This document shows positions 24,648 through 32,793 of a stretch of 33,837 nt of DNA, one piece after another. Source of the DNA: Alphaproteobacteria bacterium. Lineage in GTDB: Bacteria; Pseudomonadota; Alphaproteobacteria; RF32; CAG-239. The stretch's first letter is position 1. Every line of letters begins with the position of its first letter. The notes under the pieces are model-generated. The model worked only from the letters and a program-made list of their open reading frames with translations, ran no database searches and was not told where the DNA came from. The stretch covers positions 1 to 33,837 of the forward strand of contig JAFVEP010000020.1 of the NCBI GenBank assembly GCA_017475935.1, written 5' to 3'. The translations under genes were made by a program, and so were the position numbers.

Positions 24648-25920
24648 TATTCGTTTGATTTGCGCACAAATGCTCGGTCGAATCATTGAAGAGAAAATGT
24701 TTTTCAGTGACATTAAAGCACAGCTTCCCGATCAGCAGAAAGCTTTTGCCAATATGCTGGTGCTGACAGCTTTACGTCAATATGTGCGGCTAAACGAAGT
24801 TCTGCAACTATATCTGCACAAAAAAATTGCTCGCAAAAACAGAATGGCGCAGTACTTGCTGATTAATGCCGCTGCCGAATTGCTGTATATGCAAAGCAAA
24901 CCATATACCGTTATTAATGAAACGGTTAATTTGGTCAGATTGACAACGGATAAATTTTTGGCCTCGATGGCAAATGCTGTCTTGCGCAAAATAGCGTCAA
25001 ACGCCGATTCGCTTCGGCAGCAAATATCGCGCCACAGTCCTTTTCCCGAGAGTTTTTTGCCGCTGCTTGACGGTTATGATCAAGAACAAATACAAAAAAT
25101 GGGCCGTGCGGTTGAATGTGCGGCACCGCTTGATCTGACGGTTAAATCTCATCCTCAGGAATGGTGTCGGAAAATGAACGGTTTGTTGCTGCCAAGCGGA
25201 AGCATTCGGCTTCGGCAAAACAGCAAAATACAACAGATTGACGGTTATGAAGAGGGCGCTTGGTGGGTGCAAGATGCCGCCGCAGCTTTGCCGGTGTTGG
25301 CCATGGGTGATGTGAACGGCCTGAAAGTTGTTGATTTATGCGCCGCTCCCGGTGGAAAAACAGCACAACTGGCGGCAGGCGGTGCCGAGGTGACGGCTGT
25401 TGACATTTCGGCCGAACGCATGGATAAATTGGCGGAAAATATGCGGCGATTAGGATTTGATAAGGTTAAAACAATTGTTTCGTCGGCGTGTGATTTTTTG
25501 CAGTCTGCAACCGAAAAATTCGATATGATCCTTCTTGATGCGCCGTGCTCGGCCAGCGGAACATTCCGCCGTCATCCGGAAGTTTTGCATATTAAAACAA
25601 TGGAAGATGTGCACAAGCAAACACTTATCCAAAAGCAAATTCTTTCCCTGTGCCGGAATGTTTTAAAGCCAAAGGGAATTTTGCTTTACAGCGTTTGTTC
25701 GATTTGCCGGCAGGAAGGAGAAGAACAAATAAAAAATTTTTTGGCGGAAAATAAAGATTTTGAGGTTGTAAAATTGCAGGTCTCAGATATTTCTCCGTAT
25801 GGTCAGTGGGCGGACGATTTGGTGTCGGCAGAGGGATATATTCGAACGCGGCCGGATTTTCTTTCGGCGCAGAACGGCATGGATTCTTTTTTTATTTGTA
25901 AAATGCAAAGAATAATTTAA
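24640..25920 (+). CDS. rsmB: 16S rRNA (cytosine967-C5)-methyltransferase
   Basis: A 426-residue protein: an N-terminal NusB-like RNA-binding domain (1-130, with LINAAAELLYMQSKPYTVIN and ETVNLVR) and a C-terminal Rossmann methyltransferase. The SAM motif is VVDLCAAPGGKTAQL (230-244). The two catalytic cysteines of RNA m5C methyltransferases are Cys303 in LDAPCSASGTFRRHP and Cys353 in LYSVCSICRQEGEE. It starts inside the end of the RND pump gene (8-base overlap), an odd partner for a housekeeping rRNA enzyme. It may depend on readthrough from the efflux operon or an internal promoter. Confidence 0.9.
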   Translation: MADIRLICAQMLGRIIEEKMFFSDIKAQLPDQQKAFANMLVLTALRQYVRLNEVLQLYLHKKIARKNRMAQYLLINAAAELLYMQSKPYTVINETVNLVRLTTDKFLASMANAVLRKIASNADSLRQQISRHSPFPESFLPLLDGYDQEQIQKMGRAVECAAPLDLTVKSHPQEWCRKMNGLLLPSGSIRLRQNSKIQQIDGYEEGAWWVQDAAAALPVLAMGDVNGLKVVDLCAAPGGKTAQLAAGGAEVTAVDISAERMDKLAENMRRLGFDKVKTIVSSACDFLQSATEKFDMILLDAPCSASGTFRRHPEVLHIKTMEDVHKQTLIQKQILSLCRNVLKPKGILLYSVCSICRQEGEEQIKNFLAENKDFEVVKLQVSDISPYGQWADDLVSAEGYIRTRPDFLSAQNGMDSFFICKMQRII

Positions 25921-25962
25921 TAAATTCGTGATAAACTCTCTTCAACAAAGGGAGAAATAAAT

Positions 25963-27045
25963 ATGTTTCACAGTTTCTTGATGATGATTCTTGTTGTTTT
26001 TTCAGGCTTTTGGGCTATGTATGCGGTCTTTTTGCCGATACTCAAAAAATATATGCAAAAATTTGAAATCAAATTCTATATGCTGCCGTTCTTGTATATT
26101 CTGCTGTTATATTCGCTTGCTGTCAGCGTTATTTTCTTTTGGATCGACCGCACGGATTTTATTGTTTCGCTGTCTTTATGGCGGGCGTTTTTGCCGTTGC
26201 TGCTGTGTGCCGTGATTTATGCGGTGTCGCTGCTTTGGGGAGGTATCGCGCTTAAAATAACGGTTGTGGCGGCTATCAGTACAATGGTTTTGAGTTATCC
26301 GGTTGACGCCGGATTCGCCTATTTGCCGATGAATCCGATGGTGACAAAAGTTTTACTGATCGCTTTTTTCAGCGTCTTTTGTTTAGGCTATCCGCTGATG
26401 AATTCAACCGTGCATACTTTTACCGTTCCGAGTGTGGTTACTCTTTTTGGGGTTTGCCTTTTGAACTTGTTCGGCGGAGCGCCGATGTACAGTGCTTTGT
26501 GTGCCGCATTTTTGGCCGGTTTGCTCCTGGCCTATATGGCGCCGAATTTTTATAACGAGAAACTTGTTTTTGAAGATGGTGCGTGTGTCGGGACGGCATT
26601 TTTGATCTGCAGCATTTTGCTTTTGCAGTTGGGAGAGTTTAGTTTTCCGTCATGCGTGATTTTCACAAGTGTGTTTGCGGCGGAGCTTTTGGTCGCATTG
26701 TGGAACAAATTTTCGGTCAATCACGGAGGAACATTATTGGAAAATACCTTCTATTACAAGGCCGCGCAAATTCGTACGGCATATGTGTTGAGTTTGGATA
26801 TTCTCAAAATCAGTGCGATCAGTCTGTTTTTCGGGTGTTTTCAGATGTCAGCCGTTAATACATATTCCGTGTTTATTATTTCAGTATTGATCACGATGTG
26901 GCTCAACAGCTCAATCGCGAAAAATCGGGGAAAACAAAGCATTCGTGAAATTAATCGGGATTTTGTTGACGAGGTAAAGCAAAATATTTCCGAAACAAAA
27001 GAAGCTTTGAAAAAAATTCAAGAACGGCACGACAATGAGGACTAA
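25963..27045 (+). CDS. Polytopic membrane protein, possibly degenerate MraY/WecA-like transferase
   Basis: A 360-residue protein with about ten membrane helices and a charged C-terminal coiled segment (VDEVKQNISETKEALKKIQE). One stretch resembles the MraY/WecA phospho-sugar transferases: GLLLAYMAPNFYNEKLVFED followed by GACVGTAF. That compares with the family pattern GFL.YN.P..K.FMGD.GS..LG. The aspartates needed for catalysis are absent or shifted, including those near the DDxxD and NAxNxxDG positions. This suggests a non-catalytic relative, but the match is weak and by eye. It follows rsmB by 42 bases and precedes the TPR gene by 6 bases. GGGAGAAATAA precedes the ATG. Confidence 0.5.
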   Translation: MFHSFLMMILVVFSGFWAMYAVFLPILKKYMQKFEIKFYMLPFLYILLLYSLAVSVIFFWIDRTDFIVSLSLWRAFLPLLLCAVIYAVSLLWGGIALKITVVAAISTMVLSYPVDAGFAYLPMNPMVTKVLLIAFFSVFCLGYPLMNSTVHTFTVPSVVTLFGVCLLNLFGGAPMYSALCAAFLAGLLLAYMAPNFYNEKLVFEDGACVGTAFLICSILLLQLGEFSFPSCVIFTSVFAAELLVALWNKFSVNHGGTLLENTFYYKAAQIRTAYVLSLDILKISAISLFFGCFQMSAVNTYSVFIISVLITMWLNSSIAKNRGKQSIREINRDFVDEVKQNISETKEALKKIQERHDNED

Positions 27046-27051
27046 TTCGCA

Positions 27052-28377
27052 ATGGTTTTGCAAAATCTGAAAAATTTTTTAAATCCTCAGCCCAAACAAA
27101 ATACGGAAAAAGTTTTTCGTGTGACGGTGGTTGCCTTTGAAGATAAGTGCAACATGAATTGCGGTTTTCGCTTGGCCGAAATACTAAAACAAAATCAGCT
27201 GTTTGATGTGCGCTTTTTTAATGAACCGTTTGCGAAAAATTTTCTGAATTTGCAAAGCCGTAATTTTTTCGATTTTATAGATCGCGGTTCTAAAATACTC
27301 GATAAAACGCAGTCGGATGTTTTGATTTGGGGGTATGAGGAAGAGGGAAAAATCCGCTTGAATTTTCAGATTAAAAATCAGTATGTTATACCGAATTCTC
27401 TTTCTTTTTCGCTTTTGGACAGTTTGTTTGCACCGCTGAGCTATTTCGTTAATCCGGAAAATTTTTCCGCATCGTTTTTGACACTTGTCAGTGCGGTGAT
27501 TGTTGCCGCCGTTAATCCGGTGACTAATGATCAGAAAAAATTAAAACCGCAGATTTTATACGAATTGATAAAATCGTTATCGCAGGATACCGCACCGAAA
27601 GATATTGCCCGTGAATTTATGCCTTATATCATGAACATGCTCGGTAAAATTTATTTGACCAACGCGGCGTTCAACTTAAACGAAACCACGGTCAAAATTA
27701 TTGCTGATTTGTTTGAAACAGCCCTGAAAAACAGGCAGTATATACGCTTGCCGATATATTACGGCTGTATGTATAACAATATGGGGCAACTCTATGAGGC
27801 GGCTTTTTATAACGGTGCCGACAAAAATCTGTCTTACCTTCGGCCGGCCATATCCAACTATCAGGAAGCATTGAAACATTTAAACCGCAATTATCCTTAT
27901 GACTATGGTGTTATTTCATATCATCTGGCGTTGATGTATTTTGAATTTTGGAAAAGTACAACCGATTTGCAGGCGCTCAGAGATGCCGTGTCGCAGCTGC
28001 GTGAAGCCGAAAAAGTATTTTCGTTAACGCAATTTCCTCAATCTTGGTGTCATATAGAGGGCTTGCTCGGGTATTATTTAACCTTGCTCGGTATGAGTAC
28101 GCACAGTCATGATTTGATGCAGCTGGCCATCAACAGTTATAAAAATGCGCAGAAAATTTACGAACAAAGCGTTTATCCGCGTGAATGGGCTGAAATACAA
28201 GGAAAAATAGGCCATATCTATTATCTGTTGGGCAAGCAGAATGAAGATGAAAAATTTATGCTGGAAGCGCGGAATTATTTTAATTCGGCGTTGGAGATTT
28301 ATGAGGGTATTAATTATAAAACAGCCGTGTCCGATACGCGTAAATCACTGCAAAAAATTAAAAACTATATTGATTGA
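27052..28377 (+). CDS. TPR-repeat protein with an N-terminal alpha/beta domain
   Basis: A 441-residue cytoplasmic protein. The N-terminal 105 residues form an alpha/beta unit (VFRVTVVAFEDKCNMNCGFR then LAEILKQ; SDVLIWGYEEEGKIRLNFQI). This is similar in style to domains found before TPRs in alphaproteobacterial proteins. Residues 180-440 are TPR-like repeats, for instance LSYLRPAISNYQEALKHLNR, LYEAAFYNGADKN, and YPREWAEIQGKIGHIYYLLG. No signal peptide. It starts six bases after the polytopic membrane protein gene and probably is co-transcribed with it. TPRs suggest a scaffold or partner-binding role; no enzyme motif is seen. Confidence 0.7.
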   Translation: MVLQNLKNFLNPQPKQNTEKVFRVTVVAFEDKCNMNCGFRLAEILKQNQLFDVRFFNEPFAKNFLNLQSRNFFDFIDRGSKILDKTQSDVLIWGYEEEGKIRLNFQIKNQYVIPNSLSFSLLDSLFAPLSYFVNPENFSASFLTLVSAVIVAAVNPVTNDQKKLKPQILYELIKSLSQDTAPKDIAREFMPYIMNMLGKIYLTNAAFNLNETTVKIIADLFETALKNRQYIRLPIYYGCMYNNMGQLYEAAFYNGADKNLSYLRPAISNYQEALKHLNRNYPYDYGVISYHLALMYFEFWKSTTDLQALRDAVSQLREAEKVFSLTQFPQSWCHIEGLLGYYLTLLGMSTHSHDLMQLAINSYKNAQKIYEQSVYPREWAEIQGKIGHIYYLLGKQNEDEKFMLEARNYFNSALEIYEGINYKTAVSDTRKSLQKIKNYID

Positions 28378-28379
28378 TC

Positions 28380-28407
28380 TTGTTTTTTTCTTTCTAAACG
28401 CTATATC
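28380..28407 (+). promoter_or_regulatory. Promoter-like sequence for the nitroreductase gene
   Basis: TTGTTT (28380-28385), 16 bases, TATATC (28402-28407), about 20 bases before the ATG at 28428. Moderate match only. Confidence 0.45.
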
Positions 28408-28427
28408 TCGTCAAAAGGAGAAAGTTC

Positions 28428-29018
28428 ATGTTGAGTAAAAACATTGGGCGGCGGCGCACGATTTATGCACTGGGTAAAGATTTGCCACTGGATGAAAAAG
28501 CGGTGGTTCAACTGATTGAAGACTGTGTTTTACATTGTCCGACTGCGTTTAATATGCAATCGGCACGGACGGTTATTTTGTTTCGGCAAAGTCATGCCGA
28601 TTTTTGGAAAATGGTCGAAAAAGAAGCCGTGGCAGCTGCATCGTCGGAGAAAAAAGAACAGGCTATGAAGAACATCAGGCGTTTTTCCGAGGCCTATGCC
28701 ACGATTCTTTTTTATGAGGATTCAGATGTCGTCAAAGAATTTGCCGCAAAATTTCCGCTTTACCGGCAAAATATGGAAACTTGGGCCATGCAGGCGAACG
28801 GAATGCTTGAATATATGATATGGCAGGTTTTGGCCGAAAACGGCATAGGTGCTTCGCTGCAACACTATACGGAGCTTGTCGAAACGCAAACCAGCCGGCA
28901 TTTCAACCTGCCGAAATCGTGGAAAATGGTGGCGCAAATGCCTTTCGGATCCATTGTTCGGCCGGCGGCGGAAAAAACTTTTTTGCCGCTTGCGGACAGA
29001 GTTAAAATATTTCGCTGA
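28428..29018 (+). CDS. Nitroreductase family protein (Frm2/YdgI-like flavoprotein)
   Basis: A 196-residue protein of the nitroreductase fold. It has an N-terminal helix and RRTIYALGKDLPLDEKAVVQ. CPTAFNMQSARTVILF is the FMN-binding region of the HBN1/Frm2/YdgI branch (COG3560). The C-terminal segments WQVLAENGIGASLQHY and WKMVAQMPFGSIVRPA are typical. These enzymes use FMN and NAD(P)H; in yeast Frm2 they relate to lipid signalling. The natural substrate here is unknown. AAAAGGAGAAAGTTC precedes the ATG. Confidence 0.88.
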   Translation: MLSKNIGRRRTIYALGKDLPLDEKAVVQLIEDCVLHCPTAFNMQSARTVILFRQSHADFWKMVEKEAVAAASSEKKEQAMKNIRRFSEAYATILFYEDSDVVKEFAAKFPLYRQNMETWAMQANGMLEYMIWQVLAENGIGASLQHYTELVETQTSRHFNLPKSWKMVAQMPFGSIVRPAAEKTFLPLADRVKIFR

Positions 29019-29036
29019 TCTTAACATAAAATAAGC

Positions 29037-29065
29037 TTGCAAAGTGCCGTGAAATTCGCTATAAG
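29037..29065 (+). promoter_or_regulatory. Promoter of ychF
   Basis: TTGCAA (29037-29042), 17 bases, TATAAG (29060-29065), 39 bases before the ATG. A near-consensus pair. Confidence 0.65.
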
Positions 29066-29104
29066 TTGTCACAATTGATAATTTAGTGATGAACGGAGTT
29101 AATT

Positions 29105-30214
29105 ATGGGATTTAATTGTGGTATTGTCGGATTGCCGAATGTCGGTAAATCAACCCTTTTTAATGCATTGACACAAACAATTGCCGCACAGGCGGCGAAT
29201 TTTCCGTTTTGTACGATTGAGCCGAATACCGGTCGTGTGGCGGTTCCGGATAATCGGCTGGATAAACTTGTGGAAATGGTTCATCCGAAAAATATTGTTC
29301 CGACACAGCTTGAATTTGTCGATATTGCCGGACTGGTTAAAGGTGCTTCCAAAGGAGAAGGTTTGGGCAATCAGTTTTTGGCCAATATTCGTGAAACAGA
29401 TGCGGTTATTCATGTTCTTCGCTGTTTTGAAAATGATAATATTACGCATGTCGAAGGCCGTGTTGATCCGGTCAGTGATGCCGAAATTGTTAAAACAGAA
29501 TTGATGATCGCTGATTTGGAATCATTGCAGAAACGTATCGAACAGCTGCGTAAAAAAGCAACGGCCGGTGATAAAGAAGCCGCAGTTAATGTGCGCGTTA
29601 TGGAACCGATTATCGCTGCGCTGCAAAACGGCAAACCGGCAATCAGTGCCGCGCCGGATCCGGCGGATAAAGAGGCGGTTAAAGCTTATAAAATGCTGCA
29701 GCTTTTAACAGCAAAACCCGTTTTGTATGTGTGTAATGTTGACGAAGACTCTGCGGCAACTGGTAATGCTTTTTCCGATGCCGTACGTCAAATGGCGCAA
29801 GCAGAAGGCGCAGAAAGTGTGATTATTTCAGCCGAAATTGAAGCGGAAGTCGCTCAATTGGAATCGGAGGCGGAACGGCAGGACTTTTTGCAAGCGCTCG
29901 GTTTGGAAGAAACCGGACTGTCTAAAATTATTCGCGCCGGTTACAATCTTTTGGGATTGAGAACCTTCTTTACCGCCGGACCGAAAGAAGTTCGTGCATG
30001 GACTTTTGTTGATGGTATGAAAGCACCGCAATGCGCCGGTATTATTCACTCGGACTTTGAACGCGGATTTATTCGCGCGGAAACAATAGCATATGATGAT
30101 TATGTTAAGTTCGGCGGAGAGCAAGGGTGCCGCGATGCAGGAAAAATTCGCTCCGAAGGCAAGGATTACCTTGTCAAAGACGGAGATTTGATGAACTTTT
30201 TATTTAATGTTTAA
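29105..30214 (+). CDS. ychF: Redox-responsive ATPase YchF (Obg family)
   Basis: A 369-residue Obg-type P-loop protein, close to the usual 363. The G1 motif is GLPNVGKSTLFNALT, G3 is DIAGLVKGASKGEGLGNQF, and the NxxE-type element is in LYVCNVDED. A coiled hairpin follows, and the C-terminal TGS domain includes FFTAGPKEVRAW and FERGFIRAETIAYDDYV. YchF binds ATP better than GTP and is associated with ribosomes and oxidative stress. CGGAGTTAATT precedes the ATG. It converges on the following minus-strand genes with only 21 bases between and no clear terminator. Confidence 0.96.
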   Translation: MGFNCGIVGLPNVGKSTLFNALTQTIAAQAANFPFCTIEPNTGRVAVPDNRLDKLVEMVHPKNIVPTQLEFVDIAGLVKGASKGEGLGNQFLANIRETDAVIHVLRCFENDNITHVEGRVDPVSDAEIVKTELMIADLESLQKRIEQLRKKATAGDKEAAVNVRVMEPIIAALQNGKPAISAAPDPADKEAVKAYKMLQLLTAKPVLYVCNVDEDSAATGNAFSDAVRQMAQAEGAESVIISAEIEAEVAQLESEAERQDFLQALGLEETGLSKIIRAGYNLLGLRTFFTAGPKEVRAWTFVDGMKAPQCAGIIHSDFERGFIRAETIAYDDYVKFGGEQGCRDAGKIRSEGKDYLVKDGDLMNFLFNV

Positions 30215-30235
30215 TTCAATACCGACAGCACAATC

Positions 30236-30793
30236 TCACTGTTGTCTGCTCTCGTATTTTCTTTTCAATTCGTGGAACAGGCTTTTTTGTTCCGGTGTCA
30301 GAATGGATTCGAACTGTGCTAAATTTTGCGCTTCCAAAACATGCGCTTGTTGGCGAATAACATCAAGGCTGCGCAACAGTTGCTCTTTTTTCAGTTGATA
30401 ATCATCGCTGAGGTATTTGACTTGGTCTTGCTGTTCAACACTCAGATTTAAGTGCTGAATATAGTAGCTTAAATTTTCGCTTTCTTGCGGAGCAGCTTCT
30501 TTTTTAAGCTCAACAGCGGCAGGCTCATTTTCGTTTTCTTGAATGTCTTCATCGACGACCGCTATATTCGTTTCGGTGTTCGGTTCTGCTTCCGCTTCTT
30601 CTTTCGCCTCCGCTTCTGCTTCTTCCTTCACTTCTTCGGTTTCGGTCACACTTTTATTCTCGCTTGCCGTTTCTGTCTGTACCGGTGCGACTGTTTCGTT
30701 TGTTTCTTCCAGCCCGAAATCGTCTGTTTGGGCGCAAGCATTTTGTATTGAAAATGGTAAAATAAGTAAAGCTGTCAGTAAAATTTTGAACAT
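30236..30793 (-). CDS. Secreted acidic protein with a CpxP/LTXXQ-like C-terminus
   Basis: A 185-residue protein with a signal peptide (MFKILLTALLILPFSIQNAC, then AQ). Residues 23-100 are a disordered, Glu-rich low-complexity stretch. The C-terminal 75 residues form a helical unit with SVEQQDQVKYLSDDYQLKKE and SILTPEQKSLFHELKRKYES. The LTPEQ element is the LTxxQ motif of CpxP/Spy periplasmic chaperones. The downstream gene of a pair with the minus-strand gene at 30807, 13 bases away. Function as a periplasmic chaperone or stress sensor is an inference. AAAGAGGAAACC precedes its start. Confidence 0.7.
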   Translation of the reverse strand: MFKILLTALLILPFSIQNACAQTDDFGLEETNETVAPVQTETASENKSVTETEEVKEEAEAEAKEEAEAEPNTETNIAVVDEDIQENENEPAAVELKKEAAPQESENLSYYIQHLNLSVEQQDQVKYLSDDYQLKKEQLLRSLDVIRQQAHVLEAQNLAQFESILTPEQKSLFHELKRKYESRQQ

Positions 30794-30806
30794 TTTGGTT
30801 TCCTCT

Positions 30807-31367
30807 TTAACGTGTTTTGATATTTTTGCCGGAAAGTTTTTCTTCCTTTTGCAGGCGTTTCAATATTTTTTGATAGCGCGGTAATTGCTTTTCGGTCAGA
30901 AGACCTTTTATATCGGCAATTTCGTGCTGTTGTATTTTGTATATCTCGTCATGTAATTTTTCAATTTCTTTCATGATTTTTTCTGTTTCCTGCCGATTTT
31001 TTAATTGCATTTTATCCAATCGGTCAGCTTGCGCATTGGACATATGAAGCTCTTTAGCCCAATCAATTTGCGACCTTTGTAAATAAGGAAAATAATTTTT
31101 ATTGACCGGCGGATTGTGCGGCTTAAATCTATGACGGGCAATTTTAGTTTGGGCGGCAAAATTCGGAACGGTGAGTTTGCTCGGATCAATCGGGCGCAGC
31201 ATGTCGGCCGTTGGGGCAGATTCGCCGTTTTCGGAAAAAACACCGGCATTGTTTTGATAGCTTATGGTCAGCTTGGGTTTGTTTTCCGTACCGATCATCT
31301 CCTCGGCTGCAAAGGCGCTGGTGATCAACAGAAAACCGCCCATTGTAAAATAAAATATCTTATACAT
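30807..31367 (-). CDS. Secreted helical protein related to the CpxP/LTXXQ type
   Basis: A 186-residue protein with a signal peptide (MYKIFYFTMGGFLLITSAFA, then AEE). A region without pattern follows. The C-terminal half is a long helical unit: WAKELHMSNAQADRLDKMQL then IEKLHDEIYKIQQHEIADIK and LLTEKQLPRYQKILKRLQ. The LTEKQ element matches the LTxxQ pattern of CpxP/Spy proteins. I start at 31367, where AAGGAAGGT is a strong ribosome binding site; the frame extends 8 codons further. With the downstream gene it forms a two-gene operon of secreted helical proteins. Confidence 0.7.
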   Translation of the reverse strand: MYKIFYFTMGGFLLITSAFAAEEMIGTENKPKLTISYQNNAGVFSENGESAPTADMLRPIDPSKLTVPNFAAQTKIARHRFKPHNPPVNKNYFPYLQRSQIDWAKELHMSNAQADRLDKMQLKNRQETEKIMKEIEKLHDEIYKIQQHEIADIKGLLTEKQLPRYQKILKRLQKEEKLSGKNIKTR

Positions 31368-31441
31368 AAAACCTTCCTTATCTTCTATCATCGGCTATAT
31401 TAACACACACTTTAAACAATACAATATTTTTTTAAATTTTG

Positions 31442-31469
31442 TTGCATAAATTAAATATTTTGCTAATCT
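31442..31469 (+). promoter_or_regulatory. Promoter of the YmdB-like gene
   Basis: TTGCAT (31442-31447), 16 bases, TAATCT (31464-31469), followed by GGAG and the ATG at 31487. The predicted leader is about 10 bases long. Confidence 0.5.
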
Positions 31470-31486
31470 GAGCCAAAGGAGTGGAT

Positions 31487-32281
31487 ATGAGATTTTTTTA
31501 TGCCGGAGATATTGTGGCGCGGAGCGGCCGCGAAATTGTGTCGGAAAAACTGACGTATATTAAAGAAAAATACAAAACTGATGCAATCATTTTAAATGTG
31601 GAAAATGCTGCACACGGGTTTGGTGTGACTCCGGGGATTTGCCGCGATTTTTTGGCGCAGGGCGCTGATATTTTGCTGACCGGAAATCACTTCTTAAATC
31701 AGCGTGACATCGTTCCCTTTTTAGATGAGTGTAAAACAATTGTTCGGCCGGCGAATATTCCCGATGGGAATCCGGGGCGCGGATTTGTTCTTTATGAATT
31801 GCCGGACGGACGGAAAATTTTGGTTATTCAGCTTTTAGGGCGTCTTTATATGGAAGCGGTTGATTGTCCGGTTCAGACGGTTGATGCTATTCTTAAAAAC
31901 TACACACTGGGCAGAAATGTTGACGCGATTATGGTGGATATTCATGCGGAAGCAACGTCGGAAAAACAGGCTCTGGGGTATTATCTTGACGGACGAGTGT
32001 CTTGTGTTGCCGGAACACACACGCATGTGCCGACAGCTGATGCGCGTTTGTTGCCGAAGGGAACGGCTTATATCACCGATGTCGGCATGTGCGGCGATTA
32101 TAATTCCGTTCTTGGATTTGATGTTCAGGCGCCGATTAATCGCTTGCGTCGAGCGTATGTTGGTGATCGTCTGACACCGGCCAAAGGAAAAGCCAGTCTG
32201 TTTGGAATTTTTGTGGAAACAGATGATTCTTCCGGTTTAGCTAAAAAAATAGAGCAAATTAAAATAAGCCCGTCAGAGTGA
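31487..32281 (+). CDS. YmdB-type metallophosphoesterase (TIGR00282 family)
   Basis: A 264-residue calcineurin-like enzyme that hydrolyses cyclic nucleotides in characterised relatives. Metal ligand motifs are present: GDIVARSGRE near the start, NVENAAHGFGVT, TGNHFLNQRDI, IMVDIHAEATSEKQALGYYL and AGTHTHVPTADARLLPKGTA. In most relatives the third motif is GNHxWD; here it is GNHFLN, so the Trp and Asp after GNH are replaced, while the presumed metal ligands remain. I start at 31487, since GGAG is then five bases upstream; a GTG at 31481 would use part of it. Single-gene unit. Confidence 0.88.
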   Translation: MRFFYAGDIVARSGREIVSEKLTYIKEKYKTDAIILNVENAAHGFGVTPGICRDFLAQGADILLTGNHFLNQRDIVPFLDECKTIVRPANIPDGNPGRGFVLYELPDGRKILVIQLLGRLYMEAVDCPVQTVDAILKNYTLGRNVDAIMVDIHAEATSEKQALGYYLDGRVSCVAGTHTHVPTADARLLPKGTAYITDVGMCGDYNSVLGFDVQAPINRLRRAYVGDRLTPAKGKASLFGIFVETDDSSGLAKKIEQIKISPSE

Positions 32282-32296
32282 TTGACGGGCGTTTTC
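32268..32296. terminator. Bidirectional terminator overlapping the ymdB-like stop codon
   Basis: GCCCGTCA (32268-32275) pairs with TGACGGGC (32283-32290) around GAGTGAT, which contains the stop codon TGA (32279-32281). GTTTTC follows on the + strand and TTATTTT on the minus strand, so it can end both this gene and the opposing pilin gene. Confidence 0.85.
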
Positions 32297-32782
32297 TTAT
32301 TGATATTTGACCACAATCGTGTTTGTCTGTCGGCAAGAACCGATGGCCGAGGCAACATTTGCCGGCTTGACCGAAGTGTCGTTAACGCTTAAACCGGCGA
32401 AATGACCTTTGGCAGACCATTCGTGCGATAAAAGCGCAATGCAAGCTTCTTCCGGAACCGCAGTCAGTTCGATTTTGTACGAAGCGCCGTTGTCCGTATC
32501 GCTGACATTGATTCTTCCGCCAAACGCATTGTCAATATTGTTATGATCATCTGCTGCCTTTGCCGCTTTCATTTTGATAACGGTTTTGTTGTTTAAACCT
32601 TCGTAAGTTGCCACATCCAAAGAAGATACTGCCGAAGAAATAGCACTGATCTGCTGCAAAGTTTTGTTGACTTTTGATTTCATCATTGCGCTGGAAAAAC
32701 CGGCGATTCCGCCAATGGAAAGCACACCGATAATGGCAAGCACTCCGAGCATTTCAATCATAGATCTTCCGTGTTGGTTCAT
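32297..32782 (-). CDS. Type IV pilin-like protein (PilS type)
   Basis: A 161-residue prepilin. The short leader ends in Gly: MNQHG, then RSMIEMLGVLAIIGVLSIGG with Glu at position +5, the prepilin peptidase pattern. The hydrophobic helix continues into IAGFSSAMMKSKVNKTLQQI. The C-terminal half resembles PilS-type pilins, with a pair of cysteines (EEACIALLSHEW and GSCRQTN) likely forming a disulfide. I start at 32782, with AAAGGAAAAAGCC upstream; the longer frame from 32839 would overlap ctrA. It lies 11 bases behind ctrA on the same strand, so it is probably co-transcribed with it. Confidence 0.85.
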   Translation of the reverse strand: MNQHGRSMIEMLGVLAIIGVLSIGGIAGFSSAMMKSKVNKTLQQISAISSAVSSLDVATYEGLNNKTVIKMKAAKAADDHNNIDNAFGGRINVSDTDNGASYKIELTAVPEEACIALLSHEWSAKGHFAGLSVNDTSVKPANVASAIGSCRQTNTIVVKYQ

Positions 32783-32793
32783 GGCTTTTTCCT

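Noticed and set aside
30485..30884. Plus-strand frames antisense to the Glu-rich secreted protein
   Set aside because: They are the low-complexity mirror image (Phe- and Ser-rich) of an acidic repeat-like coding region.
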